This document shows positions 35,874-46,242 of a DNA stretch of 64,000 bases, piece by piece (positions within the stretch are counted from its first letter, which is position 1; each line of letters starts with the position of its first letter). Source of the DNA: Rhodanobacter lindaniclasticus (GTDB taxonomy: Bacteria; Pseudomonadota; Gammaproteobacteria; Xanthomonadales; Rhodanobacteraceae); the NCBI RefSeq assembly GCF_004799035.1, contig NZ_MWIO01000020.1, positions 49,984 to 113,983 on the forward strand, given 5' to 3'. Under the pieces are notes generated by a model. That model was not told the DNA's origin, did no database searches, and worked only from the letters and a program-made list of their open reading frames with translations. The position numbers and the translations under genes are program-made.

Positions 35874-35912
35874 ACCCCGCCGCCGCTGGTCGCATGGGAA
35901 TGGGGAGGCGGC

Positions 35913-35941
35913 TGGACAATCCGGCGAGATATCTGTACTAT
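35913..35941 (+). promoter_or_regulatory. Sigma-70-type promoter of rpoH
   Basis: TGGACA (35913-35918, one mismatch to TTGACA), a 17-bp spacer and TACTAT (35936-35941, four of six to TATAAT). The start point would be near 35948, about 98 bp before the rpoH ATG and about 42 bp before the CIRCE element, so the element would be transcribed in the leader. Confidence 0.55.
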
Positions 35942-35989
35942 TCAGTTCATTAAGGCCCGGACTCCTTCCGGATCGAACCAATGCGCGGT

Positions 35990-36016
35990 TTAGCACTCTA
36001 ATGACCTGAGTGCTAA
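35990..36016. promoter_or_regulatory. CIRCE element (HrcA operator) in the rpoH leader
   Basis: TTAGCACTC (35990-35998), nine bases, GAGTGCTAA (36008-36016): an exact match to the CIRCE consensus TTAGCACTC-N9-GAGTGCTAA with no mismatch in either arm. CIRCE is the binding site of the HrcA repressor, normally found in front of groESL and hrcA-grpE-dnaKJ. Here it ends 29 bp before the rpoH ATG and just ahead of its AGGAGG ribosome site. HrcA itself is not encoded in the window. Confidence 0.93.
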
Positions 36017-36045
36017 ACTTTGACGTCTTGCAGGAGGTTTCACCC

Positions 36046-36906
36046 ATGTCCCAAGCCCTGGTGACCGCCAACTTCCCCTTGCCCAGCGTGGTCGGCAGCC
36101 TGGATGCCTACATCTCCGCGGTGCACCGCATCCCGGTGCTCAGCGTGGAAGAGGAGCAGGCGCTCTCGCGCGACTATCTGCAGCAGGAAAACCTGGACGC
36201 GGCCAAGAAGCTGGTGATGTCGCACCTGCGTTTCGTGGTGCACGTGGCGCGCGGCTATTCCGGTTACGGCCTGCAGCTTGCCGACCTGATCCAGGAAGGC
36301 AACATCGGCCTGATGAAGGCGGTCAAGCGCTTCGACCCGGACATGGGCGTGCGCCTGGTCAGCTTCGCCGTGCACTGGATTCGCGCCGAGATGCACGAAT
36401 TCATCCTGAAGAACTGGCGCATCGTGAAGGTCGCCACCACCAAGGCGCAGCGCAAGCTGTTTTTCAACCTGCGCAAGAGCAAGAAGCGCCTGGGCTGGAT
36501 GAACGCCGCCGAGGTGAGCACGGTGGCGAAGGATCTCGGCGTGCCCGAGGCGACCGTGCGCGAGATGGAATCCCGACTGTCCGGTCGCGACGTGGGCTTC
36601 GAGGCGCCGGTGGATGCCGACGACGACGCCAAGCCGGCACCCGCCGCGTTCCTGATCGACCACGGCGCCGACCCGTACGAGAACGTGGCCGACGAGGACC
36701 AGGCCGACAACCAGCTGCAGACGCTGACCGATGCGCTGGGGCACCTGGATGCCCGCTCGCGCGACATCATCCAGCGCCGCTGGCTGGACGACGGGAACAA
36801 GGCCACGCTGCAGGATCTGGCCGACGAGTACGGCGTCTCCGCCGAGCGCATCCGCCAGGTCGAAGCCAACGCGATGAAGAAGATGCGCGCGTTGTTCGCG
36901 ATGTAA
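36046..36906 (+). CDS. rpoH: RNA polymerase heat-shock sigma factor RpoH (sigma-32)
   Basis: A 286-residue sigma-70 family factor that directs polymerase to heat-shock genes. Region 2 is at about 45-115 ([35 protein letters not shown]), the RpoH box that distinguishes sigma-32 is [17 protein letters not shown] near residue 130, and region 4 ([19 protein letters not shown]) is near the end. AGGAGG at 36032-36037 fixes ATG 36046; an ATG at 36010 lies inside the CIRCE element and is not used. A strong terminator follows. The CIRCE element suggests repression by HrcA on top of usual RpoH control. Confidence 0.96.
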   Translation: MSQALVTANFPLPSVVGSLDAYISAVHRIPVLSVEEEQALSRDYLQQENLDAAKKLVMSHLRFVVHVARGYSGYGLQLADLIQEGNIGLMKAVKRFDPDMGVRLVSFAVHWIRAEMHEFILKNWRIVKVATTKAQRKLFFNLRKSKKRLGWMNAAEVSTVAKDLGVPEATVREMESRLSGRDVGFEAPVDADDDAKPAPAAFLIDHGADPYENVADEDQADNQLQTLTDALGHLDARSRDIIQRRWLDDGNKATLQDLADEYGVSAERIRQVEANAMKKMRALFAM

Positions 36907-37002
36907 TGTGAGTCCCTCACAAGAGCCCGCGCATCCATGTGCGGACTTCCGGAACGAGCGGCGGTGTTGGCCTTGCTGCGCGGAGTTCCGGCAACGGCAT
37001 CG

Positions 37003-37027
37003 ACGGCCCGGGAAACCGGGCCGTTTT
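37003..37027 (+). terminator. Intrinsic terminator of rpoH
   Basis: A 9-bp stem ACGGCCCGG/CCGGGCCGT with a GAAA tetraloop (37003-37024) running into TTTT (37024-37027), 97 bp after the rpoH stop. On the minus strand no T-run follows, so it serves rpoH and not the convergent ndh. Confidence 0.88.
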
Positions 37028-37035
37028 GCATGGGC

Positions 37036-38322
37036 TCAGTCGTCGCGCGGCGGCGCCGTACCGCTGACGATGCGGGCCTGGCGCTGGTGCGTCCAGTAGG
37101 CCCAGGCCCAGTCCAGCATCACCGCCAGGCGGTTGCGGAAGCCGATCAGAAAATAGATGTGGACCAGCAGCCAGACGATCCACGCCGGCAGCCCGGACAG
37201 CCGCAACTTGCCGAACTGCGCCACCGCTGCCATGCGGCCGATGGTGGCCAGCGAGCCGGCGTCGCGGTAGCGGAACGGTGGCTGCGGCCGGTCGTCGCCA
37301 TGCAGCTGGCGCGCGATCATGGCACCCACATACTCGCCCATCTGCTTGGCCGCCGGCGCCACGCCGGGTACCGGCGAGCCATCCGGCCGGACCACGCTGG
37401 CGAGATCGCCGATGACGAAAACGCCGGCGTGTCCAGGCACTCCGAGATCCTCGTCGACGCGTACGCGGCCGGCCTTGTCCAGCGGCGCGCCGAGCATGGT
37501 ACCCACCGACGAGGCGGCCACGCCCGCGGCCCACAGCACGGTGCGTGCCGGCAGGCGACGCTCGCCGAGGTTCACCCCCGCCGCGTCGATCGCCGTCACC
37601 GGCGCGCCGGTGTGCACCTGCACGCCGAGGCGTTCGAGCTGGCGGCGCGCCTTGTCCGAAAGCACCGGGTCATAGCCGGCCAGCAATCGCGGCCCGGCCT
37701 CGACCAGCCGCACGCTGGCGCTGCGCGAATCGAAATGGCGGAACTCCCCGCGCAGCGTGTGCCGCGCCAGTTCGATCAGCGTGCCGGCCAGTTCCACGCC
37801 GGTGGAACCGCCGCCGACCACGACGAAATTCAGCCACGCCTGGCGGCGCTCCGGGTCGTCTTCGCGCTCGGCCTGTTCGAACGCCAGCAGCACCCGGCGA
37901 CGAATCGACTGCGCGTCATCGAGCGTCTTCAGCGCCGGCGCGAACGGCGCCCATTCGTCGTGGCCGAAGTAGGCGTGGGTGGCGCCGGTGGCGATCACCA
38001 GCCAGTCGTAGTCGAGCCAGCGGGAGCCGCAGTCCACCCGACGGGCGGCCAGATCGACCGCAGTCACCTCCTCCATCAGCACGGTGAGGTTGCGCTGCCG
38101 CCGCAGGATGTGCCGCAGCGGCGCGGCGATCGAGGTGGCAGACAGGCTGGCGGTGGCGACCTGGTAAAGCAGCGGCTGGAACAGGTGGTGGTTGCGGCGA
38201 TCGACCAGGGTGATCTGCGCGTCTGCGCCGGCCAGCCGCCGCGCGGCACTCAAGCCGCCGAAGCCGCCGCCGAGGATCAGGACGCGGGGCCTGCCCGCAT
38301 CGGCAACAGGTGGATCGCTCAT
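37036..38322 (-). CDS. ndh: Type II NADH dehydrogenase (NDH-2 family FAD oxidoreductase)
   Basis: A 428-residue membrane-bound flavoprotein that passes electrons from NADH to quinone without pumping protons. FAD motif LILGGGFGGLSAAR (residues 15-28), the quinone-site region HLFQPLLYQVATASLS near 46, WLVIATGATHAYFGHDEW, the NADH motif FVVVGGGSTGVELAG near 168 and the FAD-binding VFVIGDLASV near 300 with VAPAAKQMGEYVG are present. A C-terminal hydrophobic/amphipathic segment (LPAWIVWLLVHIYFLIGFRNRL) would anchor it. It is the last gene of an envC-ctp-ndh run; functional link to those is not evident. Confidence 0.9.
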   Translation of the reverse strand: MSDPPVADAGRPRVLILGGGFGGLSAARRLAGADAQITLVDRRNHHLFQPLLYQVATASLSATSIAAPLRHILRRQRNLTVLMEEVTAVDLAARRVDCGSRWLDYDWLVIATGATHAYFGHDEWAPFAPALKTLDDAQSIRRRVLLAFEQAEREDDPERRQAWLNFVVVGGGSTGVELAGTLIELARHTLRGEFRHFDSRSASVRLVEAGPRLLAGYDPVLSDKARRQLERLGVQVHTGAPVTAIDAAGVNLGERRLPARTVLWAAGVAASSVGTMLGAPLDKAGRVRVDEDLGVPGHAGVFVIGDLASVVRPDGSPVPGVAPAAKQMGEYVGAMIARQLHGDDRPQPPFRYRDAGSLATIGRMAAVAQFGKLRLSGLPAWIVWLLVHIYFLIGFRNRLAVMLDWAWAYWTHQRQARIVSGTAPPRDD

Positions 38323-38377
38323 CGCCGCAGCATGCGCGCCGTGTCGTGCACGCCGCGTCGACCGCGCCGGCGCCGGC

Positions 38378-39733
38378 TCACGGTTGCCGCGTCGCCGGCA
38401 TGCGCAGGGCCATGCCCTTGAGCACGTTCAACGCCTGGGCCAGGGCGTAATCGCTGGTGGCCAGCTTGGCGTCGGCGGCGCTGCCGTCGTCGTCGATGTC
38501 GGTGCTGACCGAAGCCTTCTCGTTGGCGAGGTGGTTGGGCAGGTCCGCCTCGGAACTGATCAGCACCGGCGGGTGGTCGGCCTGGCTCACCGCGAGGTCG
38601 GCCAGCGCGATGTCCGGCTTGATCCCCTCCGCCTGGATCGAGGTGCCGTTGGGCGTGTAGTAGCGCGCGGTGGTGATCTTCACCGCGTGGTCGGCGTCCA
38701 GCGGCAGCACGGTCTGCACCACGCCCTTGCCGAAGCTGCGCTGGCCCATGGTCAGCGCGCGGTGGTTGTCCTTCAGCGCGCCGGAGACGATCTCGGCGGC
38801 CGAGGCGGTGCCGTGGTTGGTCAGCACGATCATCGGCGCGCCGTCCAGCTGGTCGCCGGGGCGCGCACTGAAGCTCATGTTGGCGTCGGGCAGCCGCCCG
38901 CGCGTGGTCACGATGACGCCGCTGTCGAGGAAGTCGTCGCTGACGCCTACCGCCGCAGTGAGCAGGCCGCCGGGGTTGTTGCGCAGATCCAGCACCGCGC
39001 CCTTCTGCGGGCCGTTCTTTGCGATCAGTTCGCCCAGCTTCTTCTGCAGGTCGGCGGCGGTGTCGTCCTGGAACTGGCTGATGCGGATGTAGGCATAGCC
39101 GGGCTCCAGCTCGCGCAGCCTGACGCTGCTGACCGAGATCAGCTCGCGCACCAGCGGCATGTCGATCAGCTTGTCGCTGCCCTCGTGCATGATGGTGAGG
39201 GTGATCCTGCTGCCTGGCTTGCCGCGCAGTTGCTGGAACATCTCGTTGACGTTCTGCGGGTCGACCAGCTTGCCGTTGATCTTGACGATGCTGTCGCCCG
39301 ACCTGATGCCGGCGCGCGCGGCCGGCGTGTCGTCGATCGGCGAGACGATCTTGAGTCCGCCGTCGACCTGCAGCACCTCGATGCCCAGGCCGCTGTACTG
39401 GCCGGAGGTGTCTTCGCTCAGTTGCTGCAGGCCCTCCTTGTCGAGGTATTCGCTGTGCGGGTCGAGCCCGGCCAGCATGCCGGTGATGGCCGCCTTCATC
39501 AGGGTCTTGTTGTCGACCTTCTCGACGTAGGCTTGGCGCACCAGTTCGTAGACGCGGCTGAAATTGCGGATGTCCTGCAGGTCCACCGGATCCGCCGCTG
39601 CGGTGCTGCCGGCGCGTGCCGGTTCGCTCGTGCTGGCGGCGCTGGCGGGAGCGGTCTGCGCCTGGCTGGCGCCAGCCGCCAGCAGCAACAGGAAGGCCGC
39701 GCAGGTGGCCGCTCGACGGTGGGAACAAGGCAT
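38378..39733 (-). CDS. Periplasmic C-terminal processing peptidase, S41 family
   Basis: A 451-residue protease with a signal peptide (1-25, LLLLAAGASQAQ). Order: helical N-terminal region with YVEKVDNKTLMKAAITGMLAGLDPHSEYL, PDZ domain (about 105-190, with GIEVLQVDGGLKIVSP), then the S41 catalytic core: VLDLRNNPGGLL near 255, catalytic Ser in NHGTASAAEI near 315 and Lys in RSFGKGVVQT near 345. It follows envC by 110 bp on the same strand, the usual envC-ctp pairing in gammaproteobacteria, consistent with control of cell-wall hydrolases. Confidence 0.93.
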   Translation of the reverse strand: MPCSHRRAATCAAFLLLLAAGASQAQTAPASAASTSEPARAGSTAAADPVDLQDIRNFSRVYELVRQAYVEKVDNKTLMKAAITGMLAGLDPHSEYLDKEGLQQLSEDTSGQYSGLGIEVLQVDGGLKIVSPIDDTPAARAGIRSGDSIVKINGKLVDPQNVNEMFQQLRGKPGSRITLTIMHEGSDKLIDMPLVRELISVSSVRLRELEPGYAYIRISQFQDDTAADLQKKLGELIAKNGPQKGAVLDLRNNPGGLLTAAVGVSDDFLDSGVIVTTRGRLPDANMSFSARPGDQLDGAPMIVLTNHGTASAAEIVSGALKDNHRALTMGQRSFGKGVVQTVLPLDADHAVKITTARYYTPNGTSIQAEGIKPDIALADLAVSQADHPPVLISSEADLPNHLANEKASVSTDIDDDGSAADAKLATSDYALAQALNVLKGMALRMPATRQP

Positions 39734-39843
39734 GCAGTTGACTCCGCTCGACGGGAAGACGGCGCGCCGTGGCGCCGCCAGAGTATGGCAGGAGGTGGGA
39801 CCGCCGGATCGCGCAACAATTCACCGGGCGCGAGGTTGCCGCC

Positions 39844-41016
39844 TCAACCGTGCTTGCGCAGCCAGCCGGCCGGGTCCACCGGCTGGCCGCCCTTGCGCAG
39901 CTCGAAGTACACGCCGGTGTTGACGCCGGTGACCGCGCTGGCGGTGCCGATTGCCTCGCCGGCCTCGACCTCGTCGCCGACGCCGTGCAGCAGGCTTTCG
40001 TTGTTGCCGTACATGCTCATCCAGCCGTTGCCGTGGTTGAGGATGAGCAGCATGCCGTAGCCGCGCAGGAAGCCGGCGTAGACCACCCGCCCGCGCGCCA
40101 CCGCGTGCACCTCGCTGCCGGCGGCGGCCTTGATCAGCACGCCGTTGCCGAACGGGTTTACCGCGCCGCTGGCCGGCCACGGCAGCTTGCCGCGGATGTT
40201 CGCCGAGCGCGACGGCGGCGGCTGGCCGCGTTGCGGCGCGGCGGCCTCGTCGATGGCCTTCTGCAACTTGTCGAGCAGCTGGTTGAGCGATTGCGCGTTC
40301 TGTTTCATCGCGGCCAGGCGTTGCGCCTGGTCCTTGTACTTCGCATCGGTTGCCGCGGCCAGCTTCTGCCGCGCCGCACGCTGCCGGGCCAGTTGCTTCG
40401 CCTGCTCTTCGCGCTCGGCCCTGGTCGCCTGCAGCGCCTGCTGTTGCGCGGCGATCGAGCTCTCCAGCTCCTGCAGGCGGGCCAGGTCGCCCATCAGTTT
40501 CTCCACGCGCTGCACGCGGTCGCGCTGGAAATACTGCGAGTAGACCAGCGCGCGGGCGATCTGCGCCACGTCTTCGTCGCCGAGCAGCAGGCGCAGGTCC
40601 GAGCCGTGGCCCAGGGCGTAGGTGGCGCGCAGCAGGTCGGCGATCGCGGCGCGCTGGTGCTGCAGCTCGCGTTGCAGCGTGTCGCGTTGCTGCTGCAGCT
40701 CGTCGAGCTGCTTCTGTCCCGCCGCCAGCGCGGCATCGGTCTCGCGCACGGCCCTGGCCGCGGCGGCCAGGGCGTTGGCCTGCTTCGCCAGTTCCGCGTT
40801 GACGCTGTCGCGCCTGGCCGCGGTGTCGGCCTGTTCGGCGGCCAGCGCCTCCATCTTGCGGCGCAGGTCGGCCAGCTTCTGCTTCGCGGCAGCCTGCTCG
40901 GTGCGGCTGCCGTTCTGGCCGACGGGCGAGGCGGGCGCGGCATACGCCATGCCGAGGCAGGCGACGATGAGCAGCGCGCCGAGCACGCGGCGGATCGAAC
41001 GGGATGGATTGCGCAT
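39844..41016 (-). CDS. envC: Murein hydrolase activator EnvC (degenerate LytM domain)
   Basis: A 390-residue periplasmic protein. After a signal peptide (to about AYAAP, residue 27) comes a long coiled coil (about 38-260, rich in Gln, Ala and Leu heptads) and a C-terminal M23/LytM domain (about 280-390). The metal ligands of active M23 enzymes are lost: MSMYGNN stands where an HxH-type His should be and VYFELRKGG where LHFE is expected, as in E. coli EnvC, which activates amidases AmiA/B under FtsEX control. ftsEX lies 6 kb upstream in the window. ATG 41016 begins the signal peptide; the longer frame is rejected. Confidence 0.92.
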   Translation of the reverse strand: MRNPSRSIRRVLGALLIVACLGMAYAAPASPVGQNGSRTEQAAAKQKLADLRRKMEALAAEQADTAARRDSVNAELAKQANALAAAARAVRETDAALAAGQKQLDELQQQRDTLQRELQHQRAAIADLLRATYALGHGSDLRLLLGDEDVAQIARALVYSQYFQRDRVQRVEKLMGDLARLQELESSIAAQQQALQATRAEREEQAKQLARQRAARQKLAAATDAKYKDQAQRLAAMKQNAQSLNQLLDKLQKAIDEAAAPQRGQPPPSRSANIRGKLPWPASGAVNPFGNGVLIKAAAGSEVHAVARGRVVYAGFLRGYGMLLILNHGNGWMSMYGNNESLLHGVGDEVEAGEAIGTASAVTGVNTGVYFELRKGGQPVDPAGWLRKHG

Positions 41017-41137
41017 CGGCCGATTATCACCGAGCCCGCCGCATCGGGCGAGCGCGCCGGCGGCGGTGCTATGTTGGCGCGATATCCGCGGCGCCACGGA
41101 GCGGCGCCGGCAAAACGTCGAGAGAGGATGTGGTTGC

Positions 41138-41911
41138 ATGTGCGTGATCGCCTTTGCCTGGCAAGTCCACCCGCGCTGGCGCCTGTTGCTGGCCGGCAAT
41201 CGGGATGAGTTCCACCCCCGCCCCAGCGCCGCGTTGACGCGCTGGGAAGATGCGCCGATCATCGCCGGCCGTGATCTGCAGGCCGGCGGCAGCTGGCTCG
41301 GCGTGTCCGATGCGGGGTGTTGCGCGGTGGTGACCAACGTGCGCGATCCACGCGATCCGCGGAACGGCGCCTCGCGCGGTCTGCTCGTGAGTGACTACCT
41401 GGTCGGCGCGGAGGACGCCCGTGCGCATGCGGATCGACTGCTGCAGGTAGCCGCCGACTATCGCCCGTTCAACCTGCTCACCTTCGATGCGCAGGCGGCG
41501 TTCTATCTCGGCAATCGACCGGAGCCGCAGGCGCAGGCGGTCACGCCCGGCGTGCACGGCCTCTCCAACGCCGACTTCAATACGCCGTGGCCGAAGACGC
41601 GCGCGTTGATGCAGCGCCTGCAGCGCTGGATCGACAACGGCGACGACACCGACTTCGCCACGCTGTTCGCCGCGCTGGCCGACGAGCAGCTGGCGCCGGA
41701 CGAGCAGTTGCCGGATACCGGTGTCGGCCTCGAGCTGGAGCGCCGGCTGTCCAGCGCCTTCATCCGCGGCGCCGATTACGGCACCCGTGCCAGCACCGTG
41801 GTGGCGATCGACCATGACGGCGCCGGCGTGATTGCCGAGCGTCGCTTCGGCCCCGAAGCGCGTTACCTGGGCGAGACCTTGCTGCGCTTCGGCAGCCTTT
41901 CGCTGGCCTGA
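41138..41911 (+). CDS. NRDE-family protein (TANGO2-like)
   Basis: A 257-residue protein starting with a catalytic-type Cys2 (MCVIAFAWQ), followed by LLLAGNRDEFHPRPSAAL, the NRDE motif that names the family, then GGSWLGVSDAG and VTNVRD. TANGO2 homologues form an Ntn-hydrolase-like fold; in animals TANGO2 has been linked to haem and lipid handling, while the bacterial function is unknown. The start is fixed by the conserved MC; the frame extends upstream through envC in antisense and is not coding there. Divergent from envC. Confidence 0.88.
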   Translation: MCVIAFAWQVHPRWRLLLAGNRDEFHPRPSAALTRWEDAPIIAGRDLQAGGSWLGVSDAGCCAVVTNVRDPRDPRNGASRGLLVSDYLVGAEDARAHADRLLQVAADYRPFNLLTFDAQAAFYLGNRPEPQAQAVTPGVHGLSNADFNTPWPKTRALMQRLQRWIDNGDDTDFATLFAALADEQLAPDEQLPDTGVGLELERRLSSAFIRGADYGTRASTVVAIDHDGAGVIAERRFGPEARYLGETLLRFGSLSLA

Positions 41912-43690
<1,779 letters not shown>

Positions 43691-43693
43691 GGC

Positions 43694-44095
43694 TCAGCTC
43701 TTCAATTCGCCGTCGTGGTAATACCAGCGGCCGTCTTCGCGCACGAAATGGCTGGTCTCGTGCTGACGCTGCGCGCGACCGCCGCCGAGGCGATAGCGGG
43801 CGACGAATTCCACCGTGGCGTGGTCGGCATCGATCGCCTGCTGGCGCCGCACTTCCAGCCCCAGCCAGGTCGGCGCGGGCTGCTGTGCGGCCAGTCGCAG
43901 CGAGGCGGGGCGGGTGTCCGCGTGCCAGCTGGCCAGCAGGTAATCCTCGCGCTTGAGCACGTAGGCGCTGTAGCGCGAGCGCATCAGCTGTTCGGCGGTG
44001 GCCGCTGGGGCACCGTCATGCAGCGGGCCGCAACAGGCGGTGTAGCCGGCAGGGTTGCCGCAGGGGCAGGGGGTCAGCGTGTCGATCGACTTCAT
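43694..44095 (-). CDS. YchJ-family SEC-C motif protein (UPF0225)
   Basis: A 133-residue protein. The N-terminal zinc-binding SEC-C-like motif is PCPCGNPAGYTACCGPLHDG (residues 9-28), followed by the YchJ domain (SRYSAYVLKREDYLLASWH; RWYYHDGEL at the end), an NTF2-like fold of unknown function. ATG 44095 is the start of homology; the frame continues upstream without similarity. It overlaps nothing and converges on ligB with a 3-bp gap. Confidence 0.88.
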   Translation of the reverse strand: MKSIDTLTPCPCGNPAGYTACCGPLHDGAPAATAEQLMRSRYSAYVLKREDYLLASWHADTRPASLRLAAQQPAPTWLGLEVRRQQAIDADHATVEFVARYRLGGGRAQRQHETSHFVREDGRWYYHDGELKS

Positions 44096-44134
44096 GCGGC
44101 CTTTGTACCTGCTTCGGCCTCGCGTTGCAGGCAT

Positions 44135-44731
44135 TCAGCCGCGAAGCCGCTGCCACACGCGACAGTGGTTGTGCGCGGGCATGGCCACGTCGGCGAGCAG
44201 GCTGAAGCCGGCGGCTTCGGCCAGCGCGTCCACCGCCCCGGCATCCCGGACGCCCATCTCCGCCTGGCGTGAGCGCAGCCATGCGTCGAAAGCGGCGTTG
44301 CTGTCGCTGGTGTAGCGTCCGTGCCGGTTGAAGGGGCCGTAAATTGCCAGCACAGCGTCGGCGCTGGTGACCGCGGGCAGCCGGGCGAACAGCCGCTGTA
44401 CTTCCGGCCAGCTCATGATGTGCAGCGTGTTGGCGCTGAACACCGCGTCGAACGGCCCGCTGGGCCAGTCGCCGTTGACGTCCAGCTCCAGTGGCGGCGG
44501 CGTGTTCGGCAGTGCCGCCTCGTCCAGCCATGCGCGGATACCGGGCAGTTGCTCCGCGCGGTCGGAGGATTGCCAGGTCAGGGCCGGCAACGCCGCCGCG
44601 AAGTGCACCGCGTGCTGACCGGTGCCGCTGCCGATTTCCAGCACCCGTCGCCGGTCGGCGAAATGGCGGCTCAATACGCCGAGGATCGCGTTCCGGTTGC
44701 GCTCGCACGCGGGCGAGTGGGGTTTGTCCAC
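44135..44731 (-). CDS. DUF938 methyltransferase-like protein
   Basis: A 198-residue protein of the DUF938 family, a class I SAM-methyltransferase fold of unknown substrate. The family opening SPACERNRNAILGVL, the SAM motif VLEIGSGTGQHAVHFAAALP near residue 30, DVNGDWPSGPFDAVFSANTLHI near 85 and YGPFNRHGRYTSDSNAAFD near 130 are typical. The start is GTG 44731 with a weak ribosome site. It lies in a short run of small minus-strand genes of unrelated function. Confidence 0.85.
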   Translation of the reverse strand: MDKPHSPACERNRNAILGVLSRHFADRRRVLEIGSGTGQHAVHFAAALPALTWQSSDRAEQLPGIRAWLDEAALPNTPPPLELDVNGDWPSGPFDAVFSANTLHIMSWPEVQRLFARLPAVTSADAVLAIYGPFNRHGRYTSDSNAAFDAWLRSRQAEMGVRDAGAVDALAEAAGFSLLADVAMPAHNHCRVWQRLRG

Positions 44732-44747
44732 GCCGGAAAATCGTCGG

Positions 44748-44945
44748 TCAGGCCGGGCGCCCGCGCAGCACGCGTGCCGGCAGCATCAGCAACGCGCCGA
44801 GGAAGGCGAACACCGCGCCCACGGTGATGCCGATCAGCCGCAGCGGCAGCAACAGCAGCCACACGATCGGGTACAGTACCAAGGCGAGCAGGGCGATCGG
44901 CCAGCAGAACACCAGCAGCAACAGCCAGAGCAGGAAACCGACCAT
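44748..44945 (-). CDS. Small two-segment membrane protein of unknown function
   Basis: A 65-residue protein that is almost entirely hydrophobic: one segment at about 2-32 (GFLLWLLLLVFCWPIALLAL, then VLYPIVWLLLLP) and a second at about 38-58 (IGITVGAVFAFLGALLML), ending in a short Arg-rich tail. ATG 44945 has a strong GGAGG eight bases upstream, which argues that it is real; the frame continues upstream without protein character. Function not recognised. It precedes the DUF938 gene by 16 bp and is probably co-transcribed with it. Confidence 0.7.
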   Translation of the reverse strand: MVGFLLWLLLLVFCWPIALLALVLYPIVWLLLLPLRLIGITVGAVFAFLGALLMLPARVLRGRPA

Positions 44946-45035
44946 GCGTTGATCCTCCGCAGGAGTGGGGACGCCTGCCACTGTAACGCAGCGCGCGGCG
45001 TGCGCGCAGATGACTCCCGGCACCCCCGCCGCGGT

Positions 45036-45614
45036 TCAGGCCATCGGGCTCACGCCGATCAGCCACAGGTGCAGCCACAGGACGAAGGCCAGCCAGAGCG
45101 CGCCGCCGATCACCACGACGAGCACGTCGCCCTGCACGGTGCCGGCGGCGTAGACGGTGCCCTCGCGGCGATCGCGCCGGCGCGAGGCGGCGAACAGCAC
45201 GACCGCCCACAGCAGGAACGCGCCGAACAGCACCACGTCATGCAGCATGCCGGTGGCCAGCAGGTGGCCGAATGCCCACACCTTCACCGCCAGCACCTGC
45301 GGGTGATGCAGCTTCGCCTTGAAATGGTTGCGCGGCACCCGCGCCGCGATGAACAACATGAAGGCCACCAAAGTGAACAGTGCGTTGAGGTGGCGCAGCC
45401 ACAGCGGCGGCACATACAACAGCACCGGCTGCTGGCGCGCCAGCCCGAAACCCCAGCAAAGCAGCACGAAGCCGGCGATCGCCACCACGGCGTACAGCGC
45501 CTTCCAGCGCTTCAGGCCCAGCCGCACGACCTGCCGCGAGCGCCAGTCGTCGGCGACGATGCGCAGCGAGTGGATACCGAGGAACAGCACGAGACCGAGA
45601 ATCAACACGAGCAT
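45036..45614 (-). CDS. NnrU-family membrane protein
   Basis: A 192-residue inner-membrane protein with about five hydrophobic segments. The NnrU opening LILGLVLFLGIHSLRIVADDWRSR and the central AKLHHPQVLAVKVWAFGHLLATG (with His residues suited to metal or haem contact) match the family, first named for a gene near nitric oxide/nitrite reduction clusters in Rhodobacter and related to isoprenoid enzyme MCR/Z-ISO. No denitrification gene lies nearby, so the role here is open. Confidence 0.83.
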   Translation of the reverse strand: MLVLILGLVLFLGIHSLRIVADDWRSRQVVRLGLKRWKALYAVVAIAGFVLLCWGFGLARQQPVLLYVPPLWLRHLNALFTLVAFMLFIAARVPRNHFKAKLHHPQVLAVKVWAFGHLLATGMLHDVVLFGAFLLWAVVLFAASRRRDRREGTVYAAGTVQGDVLVVVIGGALWLAFVLWLHLWLIGVSPMA

Positions 45615-45687
45615 GGCGGAGTGACTCCGATGGCGGCGACGAAGGTCGAGGATAGGCCAGCGCGGCGTCGCGGCCCAGTGACATCCG

Positions 45688-46242
45688 TCAGGCGACGGGT
45701 TCGACGTGCACGACCAGCGCCACCGCGTTTGGGTGCAGGGTCATCGATGCCGCGCCCGACGAAGGTCGCCAGGCATCGCCCGCTTGCAGCGTGCCGTCGA
45801 CGCAGTCGATCGCGCCGCGGGCGCAATACACCAGCACGGTGGTGGCGGCTGTCGCGTGCGTTCCGGCGTCTTGCCACACCGCGATGCCGCCGCGCACGCG
45901 ACCGCGGCGCAGCATCAGGTTGAAGTCGCGGGTGGGGCCGTCGGCCAGCGCCACCTCCACCTTCGCCTCGCCGGGAAACGCGAACGGTACGAACGGCGTG
46001 GTCAGCGCGTGCGCGCGGCCGTCGTCCAGCGTCATGCTGAAACCGGCACCGTCGAGCAACACGATCTGCCGGTCGATGCCGGGAAACGCGGAGAACGGCG
46101 CGGCGCTGTCGACCTCGGCGATGCTCACGCGCCACAGGAAATCGTCCATGCCGGCAGTGGACGGCTGGACGGCCATTTCGCGGGTGCGACCCAGGCCGTT
46201 CTTCCACGGCTGCAGCGGGCAGTCGGACAGGCGAACGATCAT
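45688..46242 (-). CDS. HutD-family cupin protein
   Basis: A 184-residue protein of the HutD family, a bicupin fold often coded with histidine-use genes but of unknown activity. The N-terminal PWKNGLGRTREMAV and FLWRVSIAEVDSAAPFSAFPGIDRQIVLLDG are the family signatures. There are no hut genes around it. The ATG overlaps the dinG stop by 4 bp (ATGA), so it is probably translated from the dinG message. Confidence 0.85.
   Translation of the reverse strand: MIVRLSDCPLQPWKNGLGRTREMAVQPSTAGMDDFLWRVSIAEVDSAAPFSAFPGIDRQIVLLDGAGFSMTLDDGRAHALTTPFVPFAFPGEAKVEVALADGPTRDFNLMLRRGRVRGGIAVWQDAGTHATAATTVLVYCARGAIDCVDGTLQAGDAWRPSSGAASMTLHPNAVALVVHVEPVA

Noticed and set aside
35863..35880. GCGGGG/CCCCGC hairpin over the ung stop codon as a terminator.
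   Set aside because: No T-run follows and the stem is only 6 bp; not annotated as a terminator.
36010..36045. ATG at 36010 as the rpoH start.
   Set aside because: It lies inside the right arm of the CIRCE element with no ribosome site; AGGAGG at 36032 points to ATG 36046.
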